A stretch of DNA of 64,000 bases from Rhizobium sp. Root1203 (GTDB lineage: Bacteria; Pseudomonadota; Alphaproteobacteria; Rhizobiales; Rhizobiaceae). The position numbers were made by a program, and so were the translations under genes. Below are positions 27,447-36,368 of the stretch, piece by piece. Positions within the stretch are counted from its first letter, which is position 1, and the number at the start of each line of letters is the position of its first letter. Location of the stretch: assembly GCF_001424945.1 (NCBI RefSeq), contig NZ_LMCW01000012.1, forward strand, positions 738,413-802,412. The letters run 5' to 3'. Below the pieces are notes generated by a model. The model saw only the letters and a program-made list of their open reading frames with translations, was not told the DNA's origin and did not search any database.

Positions 27447-29399
27447 TCATTGGATGCCAGCCGGTACGGCATCCGACGCCGCTTGCGCTGGTAGGAGCGC
27501 TGTAGATTTTGTCGCGCCATTGGAGGCGTTCACTTCGCTCCCCATCAGCTCCGCCAACCGATCCGGCGTCAACGACCCCACCTCGATCAATTCGTTCGCG
27601 ATTTCATCAAGAAGCTGCCTTCCCTCTAACAGGATCGTCTTCGCCCGTTCGAACTCCTCCTGCATCGTGCGATGCACCCGTTCCGATAAATGGCGGTCGA
27701 ACTGACGCAGCCGCTCAAGTTCCGCATCCTCGGCGGCAAGGCTGTGCCTGAGGGTGCCGCCCATTCCAAACCGCGACTCCAGCAACGTCGCGATCCTTGT
27801 CGCGGCGGCTAGGTCGGAGGACCCACCGTCCGCAAACGCCCCGAAAACAACTTCTTCGGCCGCGATCCCTGCCAGCATCACCGCGATCTGGTCGCAGTAA
27901 AACTGTCTGTCACGGCGCGCGATCAGTGGCATGTCGAAATACGCGGCACCGCCCTGAGAAGATGCGTTCTGTGCGGAGATCGCGTCGACGATGGTCGTAC
28001 CGATGAAGAAACCGTGCTTGAGACGAGTACCGACGAGCGTGTGTCCGCTTTCGTGCACCGCGATGAAGCGACGCATCTCCCCTTCAATTTTCACCGTCGG
28101 GGGAAGAGAGGCCCTCACATCTTCGAGGCAAACGGGCCGTCTTGCTTGCCGTGCAATACGACGTGCTTCGCGCGCAGCCTTCGCAAGATCGGCACCGGAC
28201 ATATCGTGTGTCGCAACCTTCAACACTTCGAGGTCGTCAGCTGCTAGATCGCTTTTAAGGTGCGCGGCCAGAATGGCGATCCGGTCCGCCGCATTTGGCA
28301 TCCCGATCTCGATCAATTGGTCGAGCCTTCCAGACCTCAGGATAGCGTGGTCGATGTTTTCAAGATTGTTGGTCGCTCCGATAATGACAACGCCTTCTCG
28401 CCCCTCGATGCCATCGATTTGTTCAAGGAGCGCATTAACTACCTGCGTGCTGTAGTCTTTATTGTCCGGCGCGAACTTCGATCTGTCGCCGAATGAATCG
28501 ATCTCATCGATGAACAGGATGGAGGGTGCGGCCATCTTGGCCTTCGCGAAGGTAGTCCTCATCGCTTTCAGTGTATCGCCCAAGTGGCCAGCGGCCTGCC
28601 ATTGGCCGAGCGATCCGGCAACCAGTTCGACCCCGCACTCCGCTGCTAGCGCCTTGGCAAAGACCGTCTTTCCAACGCCTGGTGGCCCGTTCAGAACCAG
28701 CCCCTTATCGACGTCGTCCCAAGGAATGGTTCCGATAGACCAGGCGTAAAGATCGCGGGCGAGTTGCAGGCCCCACTCCTTCGCTCTTCCATATCCGTGC
28801 ATGCCTGCCAACGACCCCGAAGCCGGTACCGGCTTGGGTTTGCCAGCTGGTTCTTCTTCACGGTGCAGGGACGCCATCCGCCGAAGGATATCATCTAGAC
28901 TCCTCTCACTCCGCAGCGCGATCCACATGTGCTCTTTTGGATATTTCAGCAGCTGCAAAGCCTGTTCTTCAGTCATTCGCATCTTGAGGACGACTCGTGC
29001 CGCGATACGCAGCTCTCTCGCGCAGATGGGTGCGAGGTCCAGGATGCTATCGACCGCAACTTTAATCCCGGCGGGGATCACGGCATTGAACGCCGCTACC
29101 ATGATCGAACGGTTCTTGCTCCCGCATTCGACCTCGAATTCGGTCAAGATTTTCGCTTCCTTCATGGTGTCATCAAGGATCATATAGCCAGAGTCGGCTT
29201 CGCGAATCTCATCGTTCGGACAGAGCAAATGGAAGGCTGCAGTGCTGTATTCGCCCGGCGTCGTTCCCTGCGGGGCACGGAGCAAGATGTGACCTGCCCC
29301 TCCCGATGCAAATCGGACATTCCCGCGAACTGCCCGTTGCATGGTCACATATAACGCGTAGTCTTTCGCACGCTTCAGCGGCGTCCGCTTCTTAAACAT
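27447..29399 (-). CDS. Soluble FtsH-like AAA+ ATPase with M41 zinc-protease domain
   Basis: 650 residues. An N-terminal domain (1-195) of no recognised family replaces the FtsH membrane region; no transmembrane helix is present. The AAA+ module has Walker A GPPGVGKT at about 238-245, Walker B FIDEID at 296-301, and the second region of homology GATNNLENIDHAILRSGRLD. The protease domain keeps HESGH at 449-453 and the third zinc ligand context GGSSD at 525-529, so it should be catalytic. It presumably unfolds and degrades protein substrates in the cytoplasm. A good AAGGAAAAC site precedes the ATG. It lies 22 bases after the TnsA-like gene, so the two are co-transcribed. Confidence 0.85.
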   Translation of the reverse strand: MFKKRTPLKRAKDYALYVTMQRAVRGNVRFASGGAGHILLRAPQGTTPGEYSTAAFHLLCPNDEIREADSGYMILDDTMKEAKILTEFEVECGSKNRSIMVAAFNAVIPAGIKVAVDSILDLAPICARELRIAARVVLKMRMTEEQALQLLKYPKEHMWIALRSERSLDDILRRMASLHREEEPAGKPKPVPASGSLAGMHGYGRAKEWGLQLARDLYAWSIGTIPWDDVDKGLVLNGPPGVGKTVFAKALAAECGVELVAGSLGQWQAAGHLGDTLKAMRTTFAKAKMAAPSILFIDEIDSFGDRSKFAPDNKDYSTQVVNALLEQIDGIEGREGVVIIGATNNLENIDHAILRSGRLDQLIEIGMPNAADRIAILAAHLKSDLAADDLEVLKVATHDMSGADLAKAAREARRIARQARRPVCLEDVRASLPPTVKIEGEMRRFIAVHESGHTLVGTRLKHGFFIGTTIVDAISAQNASSQGGAAYFDMPLIARRDRQFYCDQIAVMLAGIAAEEVVFGAFADGGSSDLAAATRIATLLESRFGMGGTLRHSLAAEDAELERLRQFDRHLSERVHRTMQEEFERAKTILLEGRQLLDEIANELIEVGSLTPDRLAELMGSEVNASNGATKSTALLPAQAASDAVPAGIQ

Positions 29400-29421
29400 C
29401 GGTTTTCCTTGAGCTTTGGTT

Positions 29422-30018
29422 TCAGTAGCGCGAGCAGCGAATGACGCTGTCGGGGCCGATCAATTCTTCGTCCATATCGATTGTGATCAGACGCTGCAGG
29501 ATCATGGAGAATATGATGGGAATGGCCTTGGTACCGGATGCCATGGTGATGGCCTCGGACAGGCGGAGTGATCCAGCTTCTTTGAGGGCCGAAAGCAGGA
29601 TTACGCGATCAACGAGGCTGGTTTCGACGCGGGCGTATCGGATCAGGTCTTTGGCGTTTCGTAGTCTGACCGGTGGAAGATCATCCTCCGACCAAGCCTG
29701 ATAACGAAAGCCCTCCAGCTCGGCGACACGCGGGACCCAAGACGGGACTGGCCGCTGCCCAAGGATGTCGACCACGTAGCTGTCGCCATCGTCTCGATTG
29801 ACGAGAAAGTCGGGCAGATGGAGATCGGTGCCGTCGCTAAAAGACCTGGACTGGCACGACCAGCTTTCTACGGTCTCATCAACGTCCAGAAGGCATGCTG
29901 CGTCACGCGCAACCTGACTCCGGAACCTGGGCGCGCCGATGCAATAAACTGTGTGAAGGGGATGGAAAATTTGTGACTGCGAGGACGCTTCCGCGTGACG
30001 CGACTGACCGATGTTCAT
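29422..30018 (-). CDS. TnsA-like winged-helix protein lacking catalytic residues
   Basis: About 198 residues. The middle (CLLDVDETVESWSCQ, then LPDFLVNRDDGDSYVVDILG) follows the layout of the TnsA-type PD-(D/E)XK endonuclease fold, and the C-terminal third looks like a winged helix (DRVILLSALKEAGSLRLSEA). The catalytic Asp of PDF is kept, but the expected Lys is replaced in VVDILGQ and the upstream Glu is not evident. It may therefore bind rather than cut DNA. It probably shares a transcript with the FtsH-like protease, which could degrade it. Starts at 30018 (ATG) or 30027 (GTG). Confidence 0.55.
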   Translation of the reverse strand: MNIGQSRHAEASSQSQIFHPLHTVYCIGAPRFRSQVARDAACLLDVDETVESWSCQSRSFSDGTDLHLPDFLVNRDDGDSYVVDILGQRPVPSWVPRVAELEGFRYQAWSEDDLPPVRLRNAKDLIRYARVETSLVDRVILLSALKEAGSLRLSEAITMASGTKAIPIIFSMILQRLITIDMDEELIGPDSVIRCSRY

Positions 30019-30144
30019 GACACCCACTCATCGAATACGAGTTGACCCAGCCTCGACGGAGGCAGTGGTTCAGGCCGTTATTCGTATGAGTTGAGCGATC
30101 TTTTCCATGGATGGAACATACGCAGAACAGGTTTCGAGAGTCAA

Positions 30145-30169
30145 CAGGACCGAAAAAAATTCGGTCCTG
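30145..30169. promoter_or_regulatory. Perfect palindrome upstream of the TnsA-like gene
   Basis: A ten-base perfect inverted repeat CAGGACCGAA/TTCGGTCCTG around AAAAA lies in the 188-197-base gap between the TnsA-like gene start (30018 or 30027) and the previous gene end (30216). It may be an operator for the winged-helix protein or a terminator for the upstream gene. The lack of a T-run argues for the former. Confidence 0.45.
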
Positions 30170-30215
30170 CCTATGCCGTTCAAGCCGAGCCCGAGTGTAA
30201 GCCCGGCGCGGAGCG

Positions 30216-31529
30216 TCAAAACTGATCGGTTCCGTTGTTGATAGAAATGATGTCGTCCCTGAGAGATTTATAAAACTCCCGCTTTGCCTCGTCCTCGCTC
30301 CCAAATTGAGATGGGTCATGGTGGATCAGCCTCGCGAGCTTATCTGATCTGCGCAGGTCAATGGCGGTGAAGTAGTCTTTGAGCCTTAGCTTTCTGTTCC
30401 GATACCGAGTGTCAGTGTATCCCATTGTTTCGATGACAACGGTCCTCGACAACGGCCTCGACAAGACCTCGATGAGGAAATCCGGGATACAAGCGGGCTG
30501 CGTTTCGCCTTCCATGTTAACGTTCATATCAAACAACGGTTTGGTCAGGCGAATTTGGATGTCCCGGTTGGAGAGGCCGAATCTGCATCTCTGTATGGCG
30601 TCAATGGTCTCCCGCTCCAGTATGCTGTCTGTTAATGCCCACTTTGCCCAGTTCATGCATGGATGTGCATAGGCACGTAGCACTGCAGGATAAGATGACT
30701 TGGCGTCGGGTTTCCCTATCAGGCAGATCGCCAGGTAAGGATGTCGGTTGGCTGCCTCTCTTTCTCCGAATACGGCAATTCGCCCCAGGACGGGTACCGG
30801 AGAAATCTGGTCATTATTAAAGAAGATTTCTCTGTCTCTAATATCGTGAAAATTGCAAAGAAGAATGCCGTGAGGCCTTGAAGCCCCCCAATCATCCGCG
30901 TTCTCTGCTGCAATCCTGCTTTTAAGGGCGGGCAGCTCGCTCAAGCCAACGGCGATCCAATCGTTCAGAAAACGGCCGTCAGCGATCTCGATTTGCGTTG
31001 CAGCTGCTTTAATTCTTCCGGTCATAGCGTTGAATCGTTCCAGAGTTGGAAAATGATCCTCGGGATTGATCTCTTGGACCCTCGCCTCCGTCAGTAGTTC
31101 ACAAAGCATTCTTGCCAGGCCCGGACGTGGCGTCGACCTGTTGATCCGCTCCACCGGCGTATTGGGTTTGCGCACCTGCGTCTCTTCGCTAGGACCTCTC
31201 GCCAGCCTGAACTTCAATATGCCGTTCGCCCGAGGCCGCCGCTTATACGATGCGCGCACCCGCGTTGCCGAAACAGGGTCCTGGTTGAATTCGCAGACGT
31301 CCGAATGTGGTACCAAAGGAGGCTGAGGCGGATCAGGGTCGCGACGAAATCCGGCGTTCGTAACCGGTATCAATCTGGGCTTGATCCGTTCTGTCGGTTG
31401 ACAGTCACAACCTACCCACATCGAATTTGCGCTGTAACTGTTTATCAATGCTAAAGCCACGGGCCGCAATTCCGGTCCAGCGAAGAAACCGAGGCCCTCG
31501 CGGAATATCTCCTCATCCTTATCGGACAT
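30216..31529 (-). CDS. DUF1173-like/PD-(D/E)XK-like protein
   Basis: About 437 residues from the ATG at 31529; the frame is open to 31604. The C-terminal part (CIPDFLIEVLSRPLSRTVVI, followed by ETMGYTDTRYRNRK) resembles DUF1173-type proteins, which occur on plasmids and integrative elements. It has a restriction-nuclease-like PD...E arrangement. The first third is low in recognisable structure and proline-rich. It precedes the TnsA-like and FtsH-like genes on the same strand, 188 or more bases away, so it could be part of the same system or only a neighbour. Confidence 0.5.
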   Translation of the reverse strand: MSDKDEEIFREGLGFFAGPELRPVALALINSYSANSMWVGCDCQPTERIKPRLIPVTNAGFRRDPDPPQPPLVPHSDVCEFNQDPVSATRVRASYKRRPRANGILKFRLARGPSEETQVRKPNTPVERINRSTPRPGLARMLCELLTEARVQEINPEDHFPTLERFNAMTGRIKAAATQIEIADGRFLNDWIAVGLSELPALKSRIAAENADDWGASRPHGILLCNFHDIRDREIFFNNDQISPVPVLGRIAVFGEREAANRHPYLAICLIGKPDAKSSYPAVLRAYAHPCMNWAKWALTDSILERETIDAIQRCRFGLSNRDIQIRLTKPLFDMNVNMEGETQPACIPDFLIEVLSRPLSRTVVIETMGYTDTRYRNRKLRLKDYFTAIDLRRSDKLARLIHHDPSQFGSEDEAKREFYKSLRDDIISINNGTDQF

Positions 31530-31560
31530 GTCCACATGCCTTGTTACCGGACGCCGGTGT

Positions 31561-32001
31561 ATGACAGTCAAAACCAATGATGTTGTCCCTTGCAATGAAA
31601 TCAAAAATCCTGATGCGATGAATAGTCAGGCACTCATTGCTATGTCCCTTAAGCGTTCGATTGAATTTGATGAAAGCGGCTTTTACGTATTTGACCTCCC
31701 TGGCGATGGAGAATGGGAGGTCTCGATTGATTTTTTCTACAGGCCCATCGATTTTCGATTCCCAGAACTTCTCATAACTGCGAAGTGGCCTGGAGGACCT
31801 GCTCTTGGATTGCCTGACGTTAGAACAGCCGCCGATTTACGGGAGCGACTTGTTTCGCTCCGAGATGGCGCATCCAGAGAGGTCATCACGATCCCTGAGT
31901 TGCCTTCGATTTTCGCAGGTAACTTATTGGATGACCTTATCGCGGTTCAGCTGGCAAAATGGCAAGAGGCAGAAAGTGTTCGCATCTCGCTATGTGCCTA
32001 G
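31561..32001 (+). CDS. Hypothetical protein (up to 146 aa)
   Basis: Soluble acidic protein with no recognised family. It is divergent from the DUF1173-like gene with only about 30 bases between starts, if 31561 is right. A later ATG at 31618 or 31642 would leave more room for promoters and gives MSLKRSIEFDESGFYVF at the N-terminus. Bases 32002-32277 show nothing I can support. Confidence 0.5.
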   Translation: MTVKTNDVVPCNEIKNPDAMNSQALIAMSLKRSIEFDESGFYVFDLPGDGEWEVSIDFFYRPIDFRFPELLITAKWPGGPALGLPDVRTAADLRERLVSLRDGASREVITIPELPSIFAGNLLDDLIAVQLAKWQEAESVRISLCA

Positions 32002-32277
32002 GTGAAGCTGGGTGCCCGCTTGCGAGCGCTTTAAGGTGTCGTGTTTCAGCGCGTAGCACCCGAGTTGTAGGCTGCAAGAAAGCGCCATTCCAGTCCGTGC
32101 CAGCCCATGCCATCGAGATGCTGATGAAGAGCCGCTCGTCGGGCGTTTCGGCTGAGTGGGCTCTTATCGACCAGTAATCGAAGGAAGCGGTGACGTGTAA
32201 GCGGTGTTCCACTGCCACGTCGTGGTCGCCGCTCTGATTTGCGATCTCCCATCCCATGGTCTTTCAGTGAAATGAGT

Positions 32278-34107
32278 TCAGAAACGAGTGCTGAAATCGC
32301 CGACGATCCGAGGAGCGTCCTCCCTGACCCCCATGCCGTAATCAAGATTGGCTCGCATCCAGAGAACTCCACTCTCGTATGGGTCTTCGGCCATTTTCTC
32401 CGGTCCGGCATCAGATATTCGAGTGGCCATAAAGTTCGTAACGCAAGTGACGCCTTCCCGCACTTTCTCGTGACGGTCGATAGGGCACCACTGCTTACGG
32501 TCATCGAAGGGTACCCAGACCAGCCCACCTTCAAAGCATGAAATCGCGCGATATTTCGGAGCCATGATAACGCGTCCGTCTATGTTGGCGAGACCCCACA
32601 ACTTCTGCCCGTCGACCTCTCTGCTGATCAGGGTTCCGCCGTCGTTTTTGCAGGTTAGTGCGGCGCGTCGCTCATCGGATCGATTGGGTTCGGTGCGTCT
32701 ATCGCCTCGGCTGTTGATCCAGAAATCCTCGGCGTCGCCTTTGACCGCATAAAGGCCTTCATCGTCCGGCCGCAGCTCCTTGTATTGAAGGTCTACGGTA
32801 AAGCGACCATTGGTATTGGCAATGCCCCACTTGCCATGAGCCAGAACGCCTGCGTGCCCTTGGATGAACTGGTAGGTGTTGTCGAAATAAGGCGGGTCAA
32901 AGAGAAGTTTCCCATCGGCACCTACAAAGCCCCATTTCTCTTTGAGCTTCACCGCCTTTGGGAAATCGCAGTCCCTACCTGGATAGGTGTTCTCAAAGAT
33001 GTAAGAGCTGGTTGGCTGGCCATCCTTGACGATTTCGAATCCACCGTCTCGGGCCAGGAACTGGACACCAGAGCAGGACAACAACACCTTTGCGTTTCCG
33101 GGATTTTCGACGATTTCGCCGTTGCGGGTGAGCCCAATCCATTCGCCATTTTCTCGAACTTCGAGAACGGTGCCGGGTTCAGCGAAGTTGACCTCGTCAA
33201 ACAGGCCACCGCCGATCAACTGGCCATCCTCATTGAGGAGGCCTATTTTCCTCGTCTCGTCGAAAAACCGATACACACCGTTACGATAGCCAACGATCTT
33301 ACGCGGCACCATCGGGAGCGCAGAATTGCCGTTCTCGTCGACGGACCCGCATTGGACAGCTTGGTCACGGCGGCCATTGTCGTCACCTTCGGAGACGCAA
33401 ACTATAGCGCGGCCTTCCCAAAGCTGGTTCACGCCAGTGTATTTGGGTTTCAATTTCCAGCTTCCGTCCGGCGCGAGCAAGCCAAAAACCTTATCGCCTT
33501 CGCTTCTGGCCCAGACGAAGGTATTGAAGTCGAATGCGTTGATACGGAGCCCGGCTTTGAGGGTTTTGCCAGAGAACAAGTCCACCAGCGCAAATAGGGG
33601 TACTCCGTTGTCCTGGCGCAAATAGTCGGTCGTGAGCCGCTCGTATCCCATCGCATAGGGTGACTTCCATTTACCGGAAAGTACGAGTGCGGCCGTCTTG
33701 CCAAAAGGGATCGCACGACCGTGTTCAGGTCTCAGAAGCCATTTGCCATCGCTGTCGATGACACCGACATGTTCTCCGATCAGCGCCTCGGCATGACCAT
33801 TGCGAAATTCCCCTACTAGATCAAACTGTGGGGAGATTACGACATTTCCGGTTCGGTCGATGTAGCCGTACTTTCCCTCGATGCGGACACCAGCCAAGTC
33901 CTCGGAGAAATTCATCACGCGCTCGAACTCTCTGGGAATGCGCCGTTCTCTGCTTCCCCGTTCGACGAAGCCGCAGAGATTGTAAGTGCCGCCGCAATCG
34001 GCGATCCAAGCATCGTTGCGGCTGGTCTGCGCCCCAACGGTGTTTGTCCAAAGGACCACCATAAGCATGCTTGATGCGAGAATTGAACGAACTGCAAACG
34101 ATGACAT
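32278..34107 (-). CDS. Exported WG-repeat protein
   Basis: About 609 residues with a signal peptide (SILASSMLMVVLWTNTVGAQ). The rest is made of WG-type repeats: GKYGYIDRTGNVVISPQFD, KVFGLLAPDGSWKLKPKY, EKWGFVGADGKLLFDPPYFD, GKWGIANTNGRFTVDLQY and KLWGLANIDGRVIMAPKY. Such repeats form beta-propeller-like or irregular modules of unknown ligand. I chose 34107 because GGAG precedes it at seven bases; ATG 34119 is also possible. A long antisense frame at 32785-33597 is a shadow. Confidence 0.8.
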   Translation of the reverse strand: MSSFAVRSILASSMLMVVLWTNTVGAQTSRNDAWIADCGGTYNLCGFVERGSRERRIPREFERVMNFSEDLAGVRIEGKYGYIDRTGNVVISPQFDLVGEFRNGHAEALIGEHVGVIDSDGKWLLRPEHGRAIPFGKTAALVLSGKWKSPYAMGYERLTTDYLRQDNGVPLFALVDLFSGKTLKAGLRINAFDFNTFVWARSEGDKVFGLLAPDGSWKLKPKYTGVNQLWEGRAIVCVSEGDDNGRRDQAVQCGSVDENGNSALPMVPRKIVGYRNGVYRFFDETRKIGLLNEDGQLIGGGLFDEVNFAEPGTVLEVRENGEWIGLTRNGEIVENPGNAKVLLSCSGVQFLARDGGFEIVKDGQPTSSYIFENTYPGRDCDFPKAVKLKEKWGFVGADGKLLFDPPYFDNTYQFIQGHAGVLAHGKWGIANTNGRFTVDLQYKELRPDDEGLYAVKGDAEDFWINSRGDRRTEPNRSDERRAALTCKNDGGTLISREVDGQKLWGLANIDGRVIMAPKYRAISCFEGGLVWVPFDDRKQWCPIDRHEKVREGVTCVTNFMATRISDAGPEKMAEDPYESGVLWMRANLDYGMGVREDAPRIVGDFSTRF

Positions 34108-34306
34108 TGTCGGCTCCATAACACCAAAGGTTTGAACCGAGCCAATATGTCTGAAGTGTGATTGCCGAGCTGGACAACCAACGACAAGACTGAGGGGATG
34201 CAGGTGACCCGTAAGCGATGTCCGCATCACACCGGCCAGAACATTCATCCATTGCAAAGACCGAACCAACCCTCCATAGTTGCGCTCGATGTAGGGTTGG
34301 GTTGTG

Positions 34307-34687
34307 ATGATTAGACAAACTTACGATCCAAAGGTGACGCGAGAACTCGCGGTAATAAAGGTTATATTCCCTTTGATTGGATTGGTGATCTGCGCGACCA
34401 TTCTTGGCCTTTACCTATGGCGACTTCATCATTTTGAGCGTTCCGTTGCGACAATAGATGCCGTTTGGGAAGAGGAAGTCAGTCGTCGTGGCGTGACGGT
34501 CATAACGATGGCGGACCTATCTTTTTCAAGGACCACCGCCACCGGGGAGTCCTTGCCGTGTAGATACCGGTTTGAGATCGGGACGCCTCGTGATGGCTTC
34601 AAGGTCGGGGACAAGCTCGACATCGTGCCAGCGACCGGTACTTGCCAACGGGCTGATGTCATCGGGCGAAGCGAGCAAAATCCCTAG
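34307..34687 (+). CDS. Small membrane-anchored protein (DUF3592-like)
   Basis: About 126 residues with one strong hydrophobic helix near the N-terminus (VIFPLIGLVICATILGLYL), then a small beta-rich domain (ATIDAVWEEE through CRYRFEIGTPRDGFKVGD). That layout is reminiscent of DUF3592-type proteins. GTG 34304 or ATG 34307 can start it. Its 3' end overlaps the stop of an IS66 remnant by four bases, so its tail may have been altered by that insertion. Confidence 0.5.
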   Translation: MIRQTYDPKVTRELAVIKVIFPLIGLVICATILGLYLWRLHHFERSVATIDAVWEEEVSRRGVTVITMADLSFSRTTATGESLPCRYRFEIGTPRDGFKVGDKLDIVPATGTCQRADVIGRSEQNP

Positions 34688-35174
34688 AGTTTCGGAGTGT
34701 TCCACGGCAGTAGCTCATCGAGCTTACTCTGCTTGTCGCCGTTGACGATGGCGGTCAGCGTGGCGCTCAGATACGCCAGCGGCTCCACGGCATTGAGCTT
34801 GCAGGTTTCGATGAGCGAGGCGATGGTTGCCCAGTTCTCTGCTCCCGCATCGTGGCCAGCGAAGAGAGAGTTCTTGCGGTTCAGCGCTATCGGCCGAATG
34901 GTTCTCTCAACGCTGTTATTGTCGATCTCGATGCGACCGTCGGTCAGGAAGATACAGAGGCCATCCCAGAATTTGGCGATATAGGCGATTACTTCGCCGA
35001 GCGGCGACTTTCCAGCGACGCGGGAACGATGAAGCGTGAGCCATGTCTGCATATCGGCGACCAACGGCGCTGACCGTGCCCGCCTTCCAGCGAGGCGGGC
35101 GTTGGCGTCGAGACCGCGCAGCTCTGCCTCGATGCGATAGAGTTCGCCGAATAGACTGATGGCTTCGTTATCAC
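34684..35174 (-). pseudogene. IS66 tnpC remnant, C-terminal third only
   Basis: The minus strand encodes only the end of an IS66 transposase, including EIDNNSVERTIRPIALNRKN and FAGHDAGAENWATIASLIET. It is about 80 percent identical by eye to the complete copy at 41.5 kb. The reading frame continues to about 35174 and then the similarity stops. The first two DDE aspartates, tnpA, tnpB and the left end are missing. Confidence 0.85.
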
Positions 35175-35211
35175 CCTACTCCCTAAATCGAAAGGGCGTT
35201 GGAAGGTTCAT

Positions 35212-35394
35212 ATGATGCATGTCGACTCCGGCTATTCCCCCTCCTGGCCGCGCTGGCAGGACAGCCTCGATCAGGCAAAGGAAGTGGCATGGATGACCCT
35301 CGACAACGCGATCAACTGGATCGCGGAGGTCGAGCGAGATCGGGCGGCTGAGCGCCAGCGCGGTCGTCGTCGAGCCGTCAATCTCGATGACTAG
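35212..35394 (+). CDS. Possible small protein (60 aa)
   Basis: 60 codons, helical and charged towards the C-terminus (WIAEVERDRAAERQRGRRRA). GGAAGG stands upstream of the ATG pair. An antisense frame of similar size exists, so coding is only moderately supported. No family recognised. Confidence 0.35.
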   Translation: MMHVDSGYSPSWPRWQDSLDQAKEVAWMTLDNAINWIAEVERDRAAERQRGRRRAVNLDD

Positions 35395-35536
35395 CCCTGC
35401 CACGGTTTATGACAAGTCCATCTGCACCATGAGAGTGGCTGGTCCGACCCTTTCAAATCCTGTGGGAACAGCCGGTCCTACGGTTCCAGGAACGGAACGC
35501 TACCGCATCATGCGTAAAGCAAAGTGAGTGAGGTAA

Positions 35537-35674
35537 ATGAAGATGGGGTCCTGCGTTGTATGCGGTAGCGCCGCCGAGATAGGTAGCAACGGTGATGTCC
35601 GTCAGTTCCGTTGTGACCGATGCGGACCCTTCGCCATAACAACCGCGTCCATTCGAGAGCGTCGTAGGTTCTAA
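35537..35674 (+). CDS. Zinc-ribbon mini-protein (45 aa)
   Basis: 45 codons below usual annotation limits. Two CxxC pairs (CVVC at 6-9 and CDRC near 26) form a zinc ribbon, followed by a basic tail. GTGAGGTAA precedes the ATG. A 32-codon frame ending at 35527 lies just upstream. It may be a complete small regulator or the first exon-like remnant of a longer gene. Function unknown. Confidence 0.4.
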   Translation: MKMGSCVVCGSAAEIGSNGDVRQFRCDRCGPFAITTASIRERRRF

Positions 35675-35949
35675 TTACACCACGGTCGAGGCGTCCTCGG
35701 GCAACGATCCTTGCCGCAGATGAAGGGGACCGCGAGCCCTTCAGAAATCAGAATTTTCCCGACATCCCTTCCGTTGATCGTGAGGACGCCGCAAGAACGG
35801 CCATAGTTGCATTTATCTGACCCTTCCGTGCCGGGCTTGCAAGCACCATGGCACCTGCAGCATGCGATGTCCCGGAACTCTGTTTGGGCGACGGGATCGC
35901 ATGCGGCTCCAGCTACAACTAGGGTCGGACAACTCCCATCTGTATCCAT
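35671..35949 (-). CDS. Staphylococcal-nuclease-like C-terminal fragment
   Basis: 92 codons. The second half (YGRSCGVLTINGRDVGKILI then SEGLAVPFICG and CPRTPRPWC) matches the end of thermonuclease-like (SNase fold) proteins of rhizobia. The N-terminal catalytic portion expected in that family is not found upstream in any frame I checked. It is probably a truncated or frame-shifted relic. It overlaps the 3' half of a + strand frame. Confidence 0.45.
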   Translation of the reverse strand: MDTDGSCPTLVVAGAACDPVAQTEFRDIACCRCHGACKPGTEGSDKCNYGRSCGVLTINGRDVGKILISEGLAVPFICGKDRCPRTPRPWCN

Positions 35950-36368
35950 TCTCGGTAACGTGCCGTCGCTGCATCAAAACCAAGGCATTTCGCGACGCTC
36001 TCACCGCCTATCATAGAGACGCTCCTCCGGCTTACATTGTAAACCGCGTCCCCCGAATGAAGCACGACGTCTACCGACAGCACGGTGTATATGACGTCGA
36101 AGAAAACAATTCGATCCGTCGATGGCTTGGAATGCAGCCGGTCATTCCAACCCAACCTTACCTCGACGCCATTATGGCCGATGAGCGCCGCATTTATGAG
36201 GGTTACCGACAGAACCGCGCAAGATCGGAAGAGTTGGACAAACAATTGGAGGGGTTGGGGATCACTGGCGAAGTTCGGATCATCCGGCGCTTTGATCTAG
36301 CGACCGGCGAAAGCGATGAGGAGATCGTCGTTACTGCTGACAACGTGCCGCGACTAACTAGCAGCTGA
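35862..36368 (+). CDS. Hypothetical protein (up to 168 aa)
   Basis: Open frame of 168 codons with a CRRC pair and a charged C-terminal half. No family recognised. The true start is unresolved; ATG codons at 35901 and 36057 are alternatives, and the first 88 bases overlap the SNase-like frame. Bases 36369-36597 hold no gene I can support. Confidence 0.4.
   Translation: MRCPGTLFGRRDRMRLQLQLGSDNSHLYPFSVTCRRCIKTKAFRDALTAYHRDAPPAYIVNRVPRMKHDVYRQHGVYDVEENNSIRRWLGMQPVIPTQPYLDAIMADERRIYEGYRQNRARSEELDKQLEGLGITGEVRIIRRFDLATGESDEEIVVTADNVPRLTSS

Noticed and set aside
32785..33597. 270-codon + strand frame inside the WG-repeat gene
   Set aside because: The opposite strand has clear repeats and a signal peptide, so this is its shadow.
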